NCBI GenBank assembly: GCA_913055625.1
Contig: CAJXJW010000007.1
Span: 1 to 64,000 of the forward strand
From: an uncultured Pseudomonadota bacterium
GTDB lineage: Bacteria; Pseudomonadota; Gammaproteobacteria; Steroidobacterales; Woeseiaceae
Direction: 5' to 3'
DNA: 64,000 nt
Made by a program: the position numbers and the translations under genes. The first letter of the stretch is position 1. Every line of letters starts with the position of its first letter. This document shows, piece after piece, positions 56,116 to 64,000 of this stretch. A model generated the notes under the pieces. The model made no database searches, had not been told where the DNA came from, and worked only from the letters and a program-made list of their open reading frames with translations.

Positions 56116-59100
56116 CTAGTTGAAGTAGCGGAAACTGAGCGTGAATCGCCGGTCGTTCTGGAACCAGGCGTTCGGCAGCGTGAATCCGCCGTCCTCGTAG
56201 TTCCCGAGCTGCTGCTCGAGTTTCGTTTCCGAGTTCAGCAGGTTGCTGCCTGACAGCGCCAACTCGATGTTGTCGGTGACATTCCAGCGGATGGAGCCGT
56301 CGAGTTGCCCGTAGTCGTCGTTCCAGATCGGGTAGGCGACGCAGCAATCGATCGCCGTCACCAGGTACTCGGAACGCCAGCTGTAGGCCAGTCGTGCCGA
56401 CCAGCGACCCTTTTCGTACATTCCAATGACGGTCGCCGAGTTGTCCGACAGCCCTTCCAGCTTGTTGACGGACACCTGGTCGGGCGCCTGGCCGGTAATG
56501 TCCGTGCCGCTGCCGACCTCGGTCGTTCCCGTATTCGTGATGCCCTTGTTGTCGATGTACGTGTAGTTGGCTTGTACACCGAGGCCGTCAAACGGAGCCG
56601 GCAGGAAATCGAAGAAGCGCTGGTAGGCAATTTCGAAGCCGCGAATCTCGGCACCGTCGCCGTTCAGCGGCCCATCGACTTCGGCAACCTGGGTCACGCC
56701 GTTATTCGTGACCTCGCGGAAGAACTTGCCGAACTGGATGTAATCCTCGAACTTCTTGTGGAAGACGGCAAAGGTCAGCGAGCCCACATCGGCGAAGTAG
56801 TACTCGAGCGAAATGTCGTACTGGTTCGCGATGATCGGCTCGAGGTACGGGTTCTGCGCGCCGCCCGTGTAACTGATATCGGCGCCAACAATCTCACCGG
56901 CACCGTTCTTGACCCATCGAGGATCATTCGCGTTGTCCTGGCTGGGAATACCTTCGCCGAGGCCCAGGTAGTTCTTCATGTTGCCGATATCAGGCCGGGC
57001 CATTGCCTTGGACCAGGCGAGTCGCAGCAGCCATTCGTCGTTGAACTCGAACTTGATGTTGAAGCTGGGCAACCAGTGCTCGTGGTCGACGTCGACCTCG
57101 CTCAACTGGCTCGCGCCGTTCATGAAGTTGTAGTCTTCCTCGGAGATGTAGCAACCCGTCGTGTTCGGCACCGCGGGCGGCGTTCCATCGGGCCGCGTTC
57201 CGTTCGGGTAGCAGCCCAGGTTTTCGTACGCGCGCGGGAGCGGCGTATCGATGAATTCCGAGCTGTCCGGGTCGCCGGGATCATAGTCGGGGTTCGGGTT
57301 GCGTTCGAAGAAGTATTCCGCCCCGAGCAACGGGAAGGCGATACCGCCCGTGCTGCGGTTGTTCGTTTGCACGTATCGCACACCGATATTGCCCGAGATC
57401 GGCACGCCGAACAGTTCAGCGTCCGGCCCGCCGAAATTCAGCTGCACGTAGAACGCTTCCGTGATCTCCGTGACGTCGGACACTTCGGACGGCGTAAAGC
57501 AGGTGCCGGCCACTTCGCCGGCACGCGAGCCGGCGTTGGAGCAGATCGGGTTCCAGCCGCGGCCGAGTGGTGCGAGTCCCAGCGGAATCGCACCCATGGC
57601 ATTGGCAAAGCCCTGCTGGTCTTGCAGGAAATCCATGTTGGCAAACACGAAGGTGCTCGGCGTGAACAAGCCGCCGCCGTAGAAATCACTGTCGAACGTA
57701 CGGACTTCGGTGAGATTGTCGGGGTAACCGGTGAACGGGGTGCCCGCCTCGGTGTCAGGCCCGCGATCGAGGTTCCAGTGCACGTACTGGTTGCCACCCG
57801 TCCAGTTGTTGGACACGTTCTGCCAGTTGTAGCCGCTCCAGCGCACATCCTGGTCGCGGTCGGCATAGCGGACGCCGACTTTCAGGGATTCGAGCCAGTC
57901 GGACTCGAGGTCGAACTCGAAGTCTGCGCGAACCGCGAGCTCCGTGCCCTCGCTGTCCTCGACGTGGTCCATGATCGACCGGATGTAGTAGTTGTTCGGG
58001 TTCGCGAAGCCGCCCGGCGACTGATTGACGTTGATGGGGTCCATCAGTGCAACCTGCGGATGTTCACCCGTCAGGTCGATATCGGCGACCGCGTAGGTCC
58101 AGAACGCGACTTCGATGTCGTAGTTCTCGACTTCCGACTCGATGTACTGAACGTCGAAGTTGGCGCGCATCCGATCGTTCGGAGCCCATTTCAGGTTCAG
58201 GCCGAGATCGTGCGTGAAATTGCGATTGTTATTCGAGCGGGTCGTTGCCGCCGTGTCGATGCCGCGCAACGTCGGGCTACAACCATTCCAGCCGTAGCAG
58301 GCATTGACCATGTTCTGGCCGGCGGCGTTCTGTGCAACCAGACCTGCCTCGTTGTTGTCGTTGCCCCACCAGCCCGTGCCGGTCGTGACGACGCCGGTCT
58401 GGAACAGGCCGCGGTCATCGAACGTGAACGCCGGGGTGCCCTCCAGCGGGATCGGAATCGTCGAGTCGTTGTTGTAGTTATTGACGTCCTGTCCCTCGAT
58501 CTCGTAGAAGACGCTCTCCGAGAAGGACAGGTCGGCCGGGGAGGTCTGCACGAGGTATTCTTCCCAGGCATTGTCGTACTCGGAGCGGTTGTACTGCGCC
58601 GAGAACAACCACGTGTCGTCCGGGCTTGCGAACTGGAACGCCAGCGACGCGCCCTCGCGCGTCCGGTCGTACACGTTGTCGCGGAAGCTGACGATGGCCG
58701 GGATGTAACGCAGGGTGTTCTCGCCGTAGACGTCACGGAAGCGGTTCATCCGGTAGAGCTGGATGCCCTCCGTCCGGGTCTGCACCTCGGAATAGGCGAC
58801 GTTGGCCAGCGCACCGATCTCCGCGCCATTGCTGAGCTCCCAGCGGTTGCTCCACAGGGCCGAACCTTCCGGCGTGACTTCCTCGGAAAGGTCGCCGTAG
58901 TTGGCCGCCAGCGAGAGCGCAAGCGTGTCGTCGTCCTGGTCGAACGGCAGGCGCGTACGCATGTTGACCGTGCCGGAGATGCCGCCCTCGATCAGTTCCG
59001 CCATCTGGTTCTTGTAGGTGTCGACGCCGGCCATCAGTTCCGGTGATACGTCGCCCCACGACAGGCCGCGCGAGGAGTTTGCGCTGAACGAGTCGCGTCC

Positions 59101-59514
59101 GTTGAATTCCGTGCGCACCATGTTCAGGCCGCGCACGATGACGCCGGAGGGTTCGGCGGAGAAGTGGGCCGTGTCACTCGATGCCGCGAAACGGTTGACC
59201 GTGATGCCCGCGACGCGCTGCAGGGCTTCGGCCACCGACTTGTCGGGGAAGTCACCGAGGTCTTCGGCGGTGATCGACTCGATGACGGTATCCGCGTTGC
59301 GCTTCAGCGCCTGTGCGCTTTGCAGGCTGGAGCGGATGCCGGTCGCCACGATCTCCTCGATGGGTTCGCTGGACTCCTCGGTATCGTCCTGCGCATAGGA
59401 CGTGCCCATCGACAGGGCGCTGGCAATGGCGACGGCCAGTGCGGATCGTTTACGGAGCGGGTCCGGCCCCACGTTGTTGCCAAGATTCCCGGTTTCGGAT
59501 TTTTTCGACACCAC
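56116..59514 (-). CDS. TonB-dependent receptor (large, Caulobacter/Xanthomonas type)
   Basis: A 1132-aa outer-membrane active transporter. Signal peptide at about 21-41 (RSALAVAIASALSMGTSYA); a TonB-box-like EEIVATGIRSSLQSA; the plug domain with DTVIESITAEDLGDFPDKSVAEALQRVAGITVNRF; then the 22-strand barrel with many aromatic strand ends, terminating in RRFTLSFRYFN. This class imports oligosaccharides, aromatic glycosides or similar molecules more often than iron siderophores. No FecR-type N-terminal signalling domain. GTG start with GGGGGGT upstream. Converges on the halogenase operon and is divergent from the cupin gene, linking both. Confidence 0.94.
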   Translation of the reverse strand: MVSKKSETGNLGNNVGPDPLRKRSALAVAIASALSMGTSYAQDDTEESSEPIEEIVATGIRSSLQSAQALKRNADTVIESITAEDLGDFPDKSVAEALQRVAGITVNRFAASSDTAHFSAEPSGVIVRGLNMVRTEFNGRDSFSANSSRGLSWGDVSPELMAGVDTYKNQMAELIEGGISGTVNMRTRLPFDQDDDTLALSLAANYGDLSEEVTPEGSALWSNRWELSNGAEIGALANVAYSEVQTRTEGIQLYRMNRFRDVYGENTLRYIPAIVSFRDNVYDRTREGASLAFQFASPDDTWLFSAQYNRSEYDNAWEEYLVQTSPADLSFSESVFYEIEGQDVNNYNNDSTIPIPLEGTPAFTFDDRGLFQTGVVTTGTGWWGNDNNEAGLVAQNAAGQNMVNACYGWNGCSPTLRGIDTAATTRSNNNRNFTHDLGLNLKWAPNDRMRANFDVQYIESEVENYDIEVAFWTYAVADIDLTGEHPQVALMDPINVNQSPGGFANPNNYYIRSIMDHVEDSEGTELAVRADFEFDLESDWLESLKVGVRYADRDQDVRWSGYNWQNVSNNWTGGNQYVHWNLDRGPDTEAGTPFTGYPDNLTEVRTFDSDFYGGGLFTPSTFVFANMDFLQDQQGFANAMGAIPLGLAPLGRGWNPICSNAGSRAGEVAGTCFTPSEVSDVTEITEAFYVQLNFGGPDAELFGVPISGNIGVRYVQTNNRSTGGIAFPLLGAEYFFERNPNPDYDPGDPDSSEFIDTPLPRAYENLGCYPNGTRPDGTPPAVPNTTGCYISEEDYNFMNGASQLSEVDVDHEHWLPSFNIKFEFNDEWLLRLAWSKAMARPDIGNMKNYLGLGEGIPSQDNANDPRWVKNGAGEIVGADISYTGGAQNPYLEPIIANQYDISLEYYFADVGSLTFAVFHKKFEDYIQFGKFFREVTNNGVTQVAEVDGPLNGDGAEIRGFEIAYQRFFDFLPAPFDGLGVQANYTYIDNKGITNTGTTEVGSGTDITGQAPDQVSVNKLEGLSDNSATVIGMYEKGRWSARLAYSWRSEYLVTAIDCCVAYPIWNDDYGQLDGSIRWNVTDNIELALSGSNLLNSETKLEQQLGNYEDGGFTLPNAWFQNDRRFTLSFRYFN

Positions 59515-59901
59515 TGTTGATACCCCCCGGTGCAGTGCTCAAAAGAAAGCGAACGTGTTGTTTTTCTAGGCTTACGGGTCTTCCCTGGTCAGGATTCGGG
59601 GATGGTTGGGCAGCGACAACGGTGGACATTCTCAGGCTGTAATGCGGTGCCGCTTTTCGTTATGCCGTTGAGATCCCCCCGGATGCCGACGTAGCCGATT
59701 GCGTGGCGCCCACGCAACCGCGCATTGGATGTTTGCGCTAACATACTACTCCGCTGTTTCACGCCGCGTCAAACGTTTTACAGGGAACCGGGATCGCTGC
59801 ATTCTTCGGCTCCGGGCAAGCCCGCGCTGTTGTCGCTTTTTCGCACCCCGGTGCGGCCGACGGGCCGGGAATCAATCGATGGGGTAGACCGGGTGCCGGG
59901 T
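59515..59901. other. Divergent regulatory gap between receptor and cupin gene
   Basis: 387 bp without a supported gene. It holds an inverted repeat (59699-59717) and must contain the promoters of both divergent genes; no convincing -35/-10 pair was found. An open frame from 59725 is continuous with the cupin gene but has no family similarity in its first 59 codons. Confidence 0.6.
59699..59717. promoter_or_regulatory. Candidate operator in the receptor/cupin gap
   Basis: TTGCGTGGCGCCCACGCAA: arms TTGCGTGG and CCACGCAA around CGC. Size and symmetry fit a dimeric repressor site between the divergent receptor and cupin genes. No regulator gene is in the cluster. Confidence 0.45.
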
Positions 59902-60918
59902 ATGCAGACCGTACGGGAAGTCAGGAACATCACCGCCGAGACCTTCAGGGACGAGCTTGTCGTCGGGCACCGTCCCGCCGTCTTTCGCGGCCTCGTCGGC
60001 AACTGGCCCATGGTCGCGGCCGCGCGCGAGTCGGATGAGGAATTTTGCCGGTATATCAAGCAATTCGATCGCGGTTACGGCATTCATACGGCCTTCGGCC
60101 CACCGTCGATCGGCGGCCGGTTCTTCTACAATGAGGACCTCAGCGGCCTGAATTGCCGCATGACGGAGTCGAAACTGGCGCAGTCGCTCGATTACCTGCT
60201 CGAGCACCGCGACGACCGTCCCGCCCCGGCGCTCGCCATCCAATCGGTGGTCATCAGCCGGTACCTCCCGGGCCTCGAAGCAGCAAACCGGCTGCCGGCG
60301 GGTTTCGTTCCGGCCGGCATCGAGCCCAGATTATGGTTAGGCAATCGAGGCACCGTGGCCGCGCACTACGACCCGTCCGAGAACCTGGCTTGCGCGGTAG
60401 CGGGCCGGCGGCGGTTTACCCTGTTTCCGCCGGAGCAGGTGGAGAACCTCTACATCGGGCCGTTCGAGCTGACGCCGGCCGGCGCCGTGATAAGTATGGT
60501 CGATTTTGACCATCCTGATTACGAGCGCTATCCGCGTTTCCGCGACGCCGAAGCGGCGGCGCTGGTCGTGGACCTCGAACCCGGCGACGCGATCTACATT
60601 CCCTATCTGTGGTGGCACCACGTACGTTCGCTCGACGCCGTGAACGGGCTCGTCAATTTCTGGTGGGCGAGGGAGCCGGAGCGTTGCGGGGATCCGAGGA
60701 ACGTGCTCATGCACGCGATCGCGGCCATCGGGCACCTGCCGCCGGCATACCGCGATGCCTGGCGCGCGATGTTCGACCACTACGTGTTCGACCCGGAAGA
60801 CCGGGCCGGCCAGCACCTGCCGCCGGATCGGCGCGGCATCCTGGGGGAGCCCGACGCCCAGACCATCGCGCGCTTCCGGGCGGGTCTCGCGAAGGCGCTG
60901 AGCCGGGTCCGGGGCTGA
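59902..60918 (+). CDS. Cupin-like (JmjC-type) Fe(II)/2-oxoglutarate oxygenase family protein
   Basis: A 338-aa protein of the cupin_8 / JmjC group that hydroxylates proteins or small molecules. After a conserved N-terminal region (PAVFRGLVGNWPMV at about 25-38), the metal site is HYD (H155, D157) in AAHYDPSENLACAVAGRRRFTLFPP, with the second histidine at 239/240 in GDAIYIPYLWWHHV. ATG 59902 gives the usual length; longer starts lack similarity. Homologues of this type regularly accompany tryptophan halogenases and TonB-dependent receptors. Substrate unknown. Confidence 0.9.
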   Translation: MQTVREVRNITAETFRDELVVGHRPAVFRGLVGNWPMVAAARESDEEFCRYIKQFDRGYGIHTAFGPPSIGGRFFYNEDLSGLNCRMTESKLAQSLDYLLEHRDDRPAPALAIQSVVISRYLPGLEAANRLPAGFVPAGIEPRLWLGNRGTVAAHYDPSENLACAVAGRRRFTLFPPEQVENLYIGPFELTPAGAVISMVDFDHPDYERYPRFRDAEAAALVVDLEPGDAIYIPYLWWHHVRSLDAVNGLVNFWWAREPERCGDPRNVLMHAIAAIGHLPPAYRDAWRAMFDHYVFDPEDRAGQHLPPDRRGILGEPDAQTIARFRAGLAKALSRVRG

Positions 60919-60930
60919 GGCAGGACGACG

Positions 60931-62331
60931 ATGACGATGCCGGGCAAGCAGGACATCATCCGCCGATTCATCGACGAAGGCCTCGCGAAACAGCGAGCCG
61001 GCGACTTCGGGGGTGCGCTCACCCTGTACAACAAAGTGCTGAATATAGCCCCGGACTCGGAAGAGCTGCGGTTCCTGGTTGCCGAGTGCCTGCTTCGACT
61101 GGAATGCAACGGGCTCGCGGTGAACGTTTTGCAGAACCTGGTTCGCGACAATCCCGACAACAGCCGGGCGTGGTGCAATCTCGGGGTTGCCTACGGCAAG
61201 GAAGGATTCGTCGACGATGCGGAATCAGCCTGGCTCAGGGCCATCGAGCTCGACGGCGACAGCGAACAGGTCTGTGGAAACCTTGCCGGGCTGTTCGCCG
61301 ACTCGGGTCACCCGGAGAAAGCCGTCGCGTGGGGAAACCGGGCGCTGGATTGCAACCCGGACTCTATCCAGGCGCGCTGGCACCGGGGGCTCGCGCGACT
61401 GGCGATGCACGAATTCGCCGCGGGCTGGGACGACTACGAGATCCGCAAGGAGATGCCGTCCTGGAACCCGCGCCGGCGCATCGAGGCGGCCGAATGGGCA
61501 GGCGAGGCCTTGTCCCCCGAATCCCGCCTGTACCTGCACGGGGAGCAGGGCCTCGGCGATGAGATCCTGTTCCTCGCGTTGATCCCCAGGGTCATCGAAC
61601 GCGTGGGGGAGGCGCGGATCACCGTAGAGGTGGGACGCAAGCTTGCCGGGCTCGTGGAGCACACGTGGCCGGACGTCGAGGTGCTTGCCGACGAAGGCGC
61701 TGCGACGGGCCGCTACACCCACAAGGCCGCGCTCGGGTCGCTGCCGCGCCTTTTCTGGCGCGATCGTGGTGACATCGGGGGTGAGCCCTACCTGGTACCC
61801 GATCCCGAACGGCAGGCGTCGTACACGCGTCAGCTCGAAGCTCTCGGGCCGCGGCCCTGGGTGGCGCTCGCGTGGTTCGGCGGCGTCAAGGCCACCAACC
61901 TGCTGGGCCGCTCCGTGTCGCTCTCCGTGTTCGGTCCCCTGCGCGAGGCATGTACCTGCGTTTCGGGGCAGTACGAGGACGTCCAGCCGGTCGGGACCGT
62001 CCTGTCGCGAAAGCGCCGGGAAGCCGGATTGCCGATGCTCGACATCGACTCCGCCGGCGCCGACGCCATGGCGCAGGCGGCATTGTTTGCCTGCTGCGAC
62101 GCGGTCGTCACCGTGCCGCAGACGGCGTTGCACGTTGCCGGCGCTGTCGGCGCGCGATGCTATGTGCTCGTGCCCGATGCGCCGGATTGGCGGCTCGGGA
62201 CCGGCGCGGCAGACATGCCTTATTACCGGTCCGTTCGCCTGGTCGGCAAGGGTGCCGACGGATCCTGGGAAAGCAGGCTGGCGGATATTGCCGCGGAGCT
62301 CTCGTCGGGTTCGCGTGCAGCCGGCCCCTGA
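60931..62331 (+). CDS. TPR protein with C-terminal GT9-like glycosyltransferase domain
   Basis: 466 aa. About residues 8-175 form TPR helix pairs (AKQRAGDFGGALTLYNKVLNIAPDS, AWCNLGVAYGKEGFVDDAESAWLRAIELD, GHPEKAVAWGNRALDCNPDSIQARWHRGLA). From about 195 the sequence resembles glycosyltransferase family 9-like domains: YLHGEQGLGDEILFLALIPRV, and late VVTVPQTALHVAGAVGARCYVLVPD. Such fusions are often called TPR glycosyltransferases, though activity is rarely shown. 12 nt after the cupin gene, so probably the same transcript and task. Confidence 0.87.
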   Translation: MTMPGKQDIIRRFIDEGLAKQRAGDFGGALTLYNKVLNIAPDSEELRFLVAECLLRLECNGLAVNVLQNLVRDNPDNSRAWCNLGVAYGKEGFVDDAESAWLRAIELDGDSEQVCGNLAGLFADSGHPEKAVAWGNRALDCNPDSIQARWHRGLARLAMHEFAAGWDDYEIRKEMPSWNPRRRIEAAEWAGEALSPESRLYLHGEQGLGDEILFLALIPRVIERVGEARITVEVGRKLAGLVEHTWPDVEVLADEGAATGRYTHKAALGSLPRLFWRDRGDIGGEPYLVPDPERQASYTRQLEALGPRPWVALAWFGGVKATNLLGRSVSLSVFGPLREACTCVSGQYEDVQPVGTVLSRKRREAGLPMLDIDSAGADAMAQAALFACCDAVVTVPQTALHVAGAVGARCYVLVPDAPDWRLGTGAADMPYYRSVRLVGKGADGSWESRLADIAAELSSGSRAAGP

Positions 62332-62390
62332 GGGGATACGCGACAATGTGTCCCGGCTTTTCGGGAACACATCACAGGAGGCACTGAACT

Positions 62391-63704
62391 ATGCACCGCA
62401 GGGATTTCCTGAGCGCGTCCGCCGCGATAATCGGCGCCACGAGCACCGGCGGCGTGATCGCCGGACCGAACGACCGCCTGCAGATCGGTGTCATCGGCTG
62501 CAACGGCATGGGCTGGGCGAACACCGAATCGCTGCTCAACGTGCCCGGCGTCGACGTCGTCGCGGTCTGTGACGTCGACCGGTCGGTCATCGACCGCCGG
62601 CTCGCCGATTACGCGAAGCGCCGCGAGAACAAGCCGGCCACTTACGGCGACTACCGGGAGCTGCTGGCGCGCAGGGACGTCGACGCGGTGATCATCGGCA
62701 CGCCCGATCACTGGCATTGCCGGCAGATGATTGACGCGGTGCGCGCCGGCAAGGACGTTTACGTCGAGAAGCCGGTGGCGAACACGATCGAGGAGTGCCG
62801 GCTCATGGTCGAGGCAGCCCGCGAAACGGGCAGGGTGGTCCAGACAGGGCAGTGGCAGCGCAGCGGCCCGCATTACCGGACGGCGCGCGACATCGTGCGG
62901 TCCGGCGTACTCGGCAAGATTCGGCTGGTGCGCACCTGGGCGTACCAGGGCTGGATGCAGCCGGTGCCGGTCGTCGCCGATTCGCCGGTACCGGACGGCG
63001 TCGATTACGGCATGTGGCTCGGCCCGGCGCCGGCGCGTGCGTTCAACCGGAACCGTTTTCACTTCTCGTTCCGCTGGTTCTGGGACTACGCGGGCGGCCT
63101 GATGACGGACTGGGGCGTGCACCAGATCGACATCGCGCTGTGGGTCATGGGTGCCGACGCGCCGACGTCGATCATGGCGTCCGGCGGCAAGCTCGCGTGG
63201 CCGGACGACGCATCCGAAACGCCCGACACGCTGCAGGCGGTCTTCCAGTACCCGGGTTTTTCCATGGTCTGGGAGCACGCGACCGGCATCGACCTCGGGC
63301 CGTACCGGATGGGCGAGGGCATCGCGTTCGTCGGTAACAACGGCACGCTGGTCGTCCACCGCGGCGGCTTCAACGTTTACCCCGAGCGGGAATTCGTCGG
63401 CTGGGGCAAGGAAGGGCCGCTGAAGATGGACGAGATCCCTGGAGAAGGGCCGTCCGGTGCCAGCACCCTGGATCTGCATACTCAGAACTTCGCCGACGCC
63501 GTTCGCGCGGGGGACCCCGGGATGCTGAACACGCCGATCGAATCCGGCGCGATCGCCGCGATCAATGCGCAGATGGGCAACATCGCGTATCGCACCGGCA
63601 GCCCCCTCGCGTGGGACGCAGGGGCGGGTCGCTTCCGGGACAATGCCGCCGCGAACCGGCTGCTGCGCGCCGAGTACCACAACGGCTGGAATCTGCGGGC
63701 ATGA
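62391..63704 (+). CDS. Tat-exported Gfo/Idh/MocA-family oxidoreductase
   Basis: 437 aa. A Tat signal (HRRDFLSASAAIIGA) precedes the Rossmann domain with GVIGCNGMG (about 33-41), DVDRSVID and the EKPVAN motif (Lys for catalysis). The C-terminal substrate domain contains WDYAGGLMTDWGVHQIDIALWVMGADAP, with the conserved Asp/His pair. Secreted members of this family act on sugars, some by an NAD-dependent glycosidase mechanism. CAGGAGG precedes the ATG. Faces a second TonB-dependent receptor gene. Confidence 0.93.
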   Translation: MHRRDFLSASAAIIGATSTGGVIAGPNDRLQIGVIGCNGMGWANTESLLNVPGVDVVAVCDVDRSVIDRRLADYAKRRENKPATYGDYRELLARRDVDAVIIGTPDHWHCRQMIDAVRAGKDVYVEKPVANTIEECRLMVEAARETGRVVQTGQWQRSGPHYRTARDIVRSGVLGKIRLVRTWAYQGWMQPVPVVADSPVPDGVDYGMWLGPAPARAFNRNRFHFSFRWFWDYAGGLMTDWGVHQIDIALWVMGADAPTSIMASGGKLAWPDDASETPDTLQAVFQYPGFSMVWEHATGIDLGPYRMGEGIAFVGNNGTLVVHRGGFNVYPEREFVGWGKEGPLKMDEIPGEGPSGASTLDLHTQNFADAVRAGDPGMLNTPIESGAIAAINAQMGNIAYRTGSPLAWDAGAGRFRDNAAANRLLRAEYHNGWNLRA

Positions 63705-63733
63705 AAAAAGCCCCGGCCTCGCGGCCGGGGCTT
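63704..63733. terminator. Bidirectional terminator between oxidoreductase and second receptor
   Basis: AAGCCCCGGCC (63708-63718) and GGCCGGGGCTT (63723-63733) with loop TCGC; an A tract lies on the left and CTT/TTAAGC on the right. It directly follows the oxidoreductase stop and serves the converging receptor gene. Confidence 0.85.
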
Positions 63734-63749
63734 CTTAAGCTTTCTCAGG

Positions 63750-64000
63750 TTAGAACTTGACCTGTATACCGGCGAAGGCGTTCCACGAGTAGATCTCGTT
63801 CTCCGCCAGGCGGCCGCTTTCCCTGCCGCTGAACATTCGCAACGGTGCGTCGTTGAGGTTCATGAATTCGATATACGCGTTCAGGTTGTCCGTGAACTGG
63901 TAACTCGCCTTCAGGTCGAGCTGGCCGCGGTCATCGAAGTACAGGTCCTGGCTCTCGTCGTCGCCGAGGCCGTCGAGGTAGGTGCTGTAGTACGTGTAGG
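63750..64000 (-). CDS. TonB-dependent receptor, C-terminal part (continues beyond window)
   Basis: The last 82 or so codons of a minus-strand gene. The segments GQLDLKASYQFTDNLNAYIEFMNLND and IYSWNAFAGIQVKF are barrel-end strands, and the terminal Phe with stop TAA is the outer-membrane sorting signature. LNLND is the usual C-terminal motif of this receptor class. The N-terminal part, and so the ligand class, lies outside the window. Confidence 0.9.
   Translation of the reverse strand, partial: YTYYSTYLDGLGDDESQDLYFDDRGQLDLKASYQFTDNLNAYIEFMNLNDAPLRMFSGRESGRLAENEIYSWNAFAGIQVKF

Noticed and set aside
56305..59046. 913-aa open frame antisense to the TonB-dependent receptor
   Set aside because: Shadow of a clear receptor gene; no family features or ribosome site.
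59725..59901. Longer N-terminus of the cupin-like protein
   Set aside because: The first 59 codons lack similarity, include atypical codons and pass through the divergent promoter gap.

Overview
This is a GC-rich, densely coded bacterial chromosome segment. Gene content and order (queA-tgt-yajC-secDF, suhB/trmJ next to iron-sulfur genes, ndk-rlmN-pilW-rodZ-hisS-yfgM-bamB-der, xseA/guaBA, zapE, xerD-dsbC, giant NAD-glutamate dehydrogenase, TonB-dependent receptors) point to a gammaproteobacterium, probably an aerobic heterotroph near the Xanthomonadales/Chromatiales-type lineages (Woeseiaceae or Steroidobacteraceae are plausible; this is inference). No rRNA, insertion sequence, phage or CRISPR array was seen. 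Many genes start with GTG, and translational coupling by 4-nt overlaps is common.

Layout. 1-2047: a small accessory patch with a truncated gene end, two short membrane-protein genes, two perfect palindromes, a GTAG-headed REP hairpin and two families of short repeats placed around the genes. 2048-16966: housekeeping metabolism (gamma-carbonic anhydrase, phosphoglycerate mutase, NAD-GDH, MarR regulator, ZapE, ETF-ubiquinone oxidoreductase with a beta-oxidation dehydrogenase and thiolase, PlsC, XerD, DsbC, NUDIX). 16983-19419: tRNA-Leu(CAA), then an ECF sigma / membrane anti-sigma-like / periplasmic PDZ module. 19406-24792: tRNA queuosine synthesis (queA, tgt) and Sec accessory genes (yajC, secD, secF). 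24799-36331: suhB facing trmJ, a reduced ISC operon (iscS, a degenerate IscU-like gene, iscA), then ndk, rlmN, pilW, rodZ, hisS, yfgM, bamB, der. 36344-44735: MetX-family acyltransferase, M23 peptidase, xseA, guaB, guaA, tadA, mltF.

44793-45164 is unusual: a promoter precedes a truncated tRNA-Ser copy whose anticodon loop is interrupted by a 74-nt run of hairpins with GAA loops; a complete tRNA-Ser(CGA) and a perfect 20-bp bidirectional terminator follow. 45235-51305 is a minus-strand group: SLC13/RCK permease, DUF3500 protein, gamma-glutamyltransferase and a Tat-exported SGNH hydrolase.

51383-64000 is the most distinctive accessory block: three consecutive flavin-dependent tryptophan-halogenase-family genes (the middle one has lost its catalytic motifs), a large TonB-dependent receptor on the opposite strand, a JmjC/cupin-like putative oxygenase, a TPR plus GT9-like fusion, a Tat-exported Gfo/Idh/MocA oxidoreductase and the end of a second TonB-dependent receptor. 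Together they suggest uptake of an external aromatic or glycosylated substrate with halogenation and oxygenation steps. The substrate cannot be read from the sequence.
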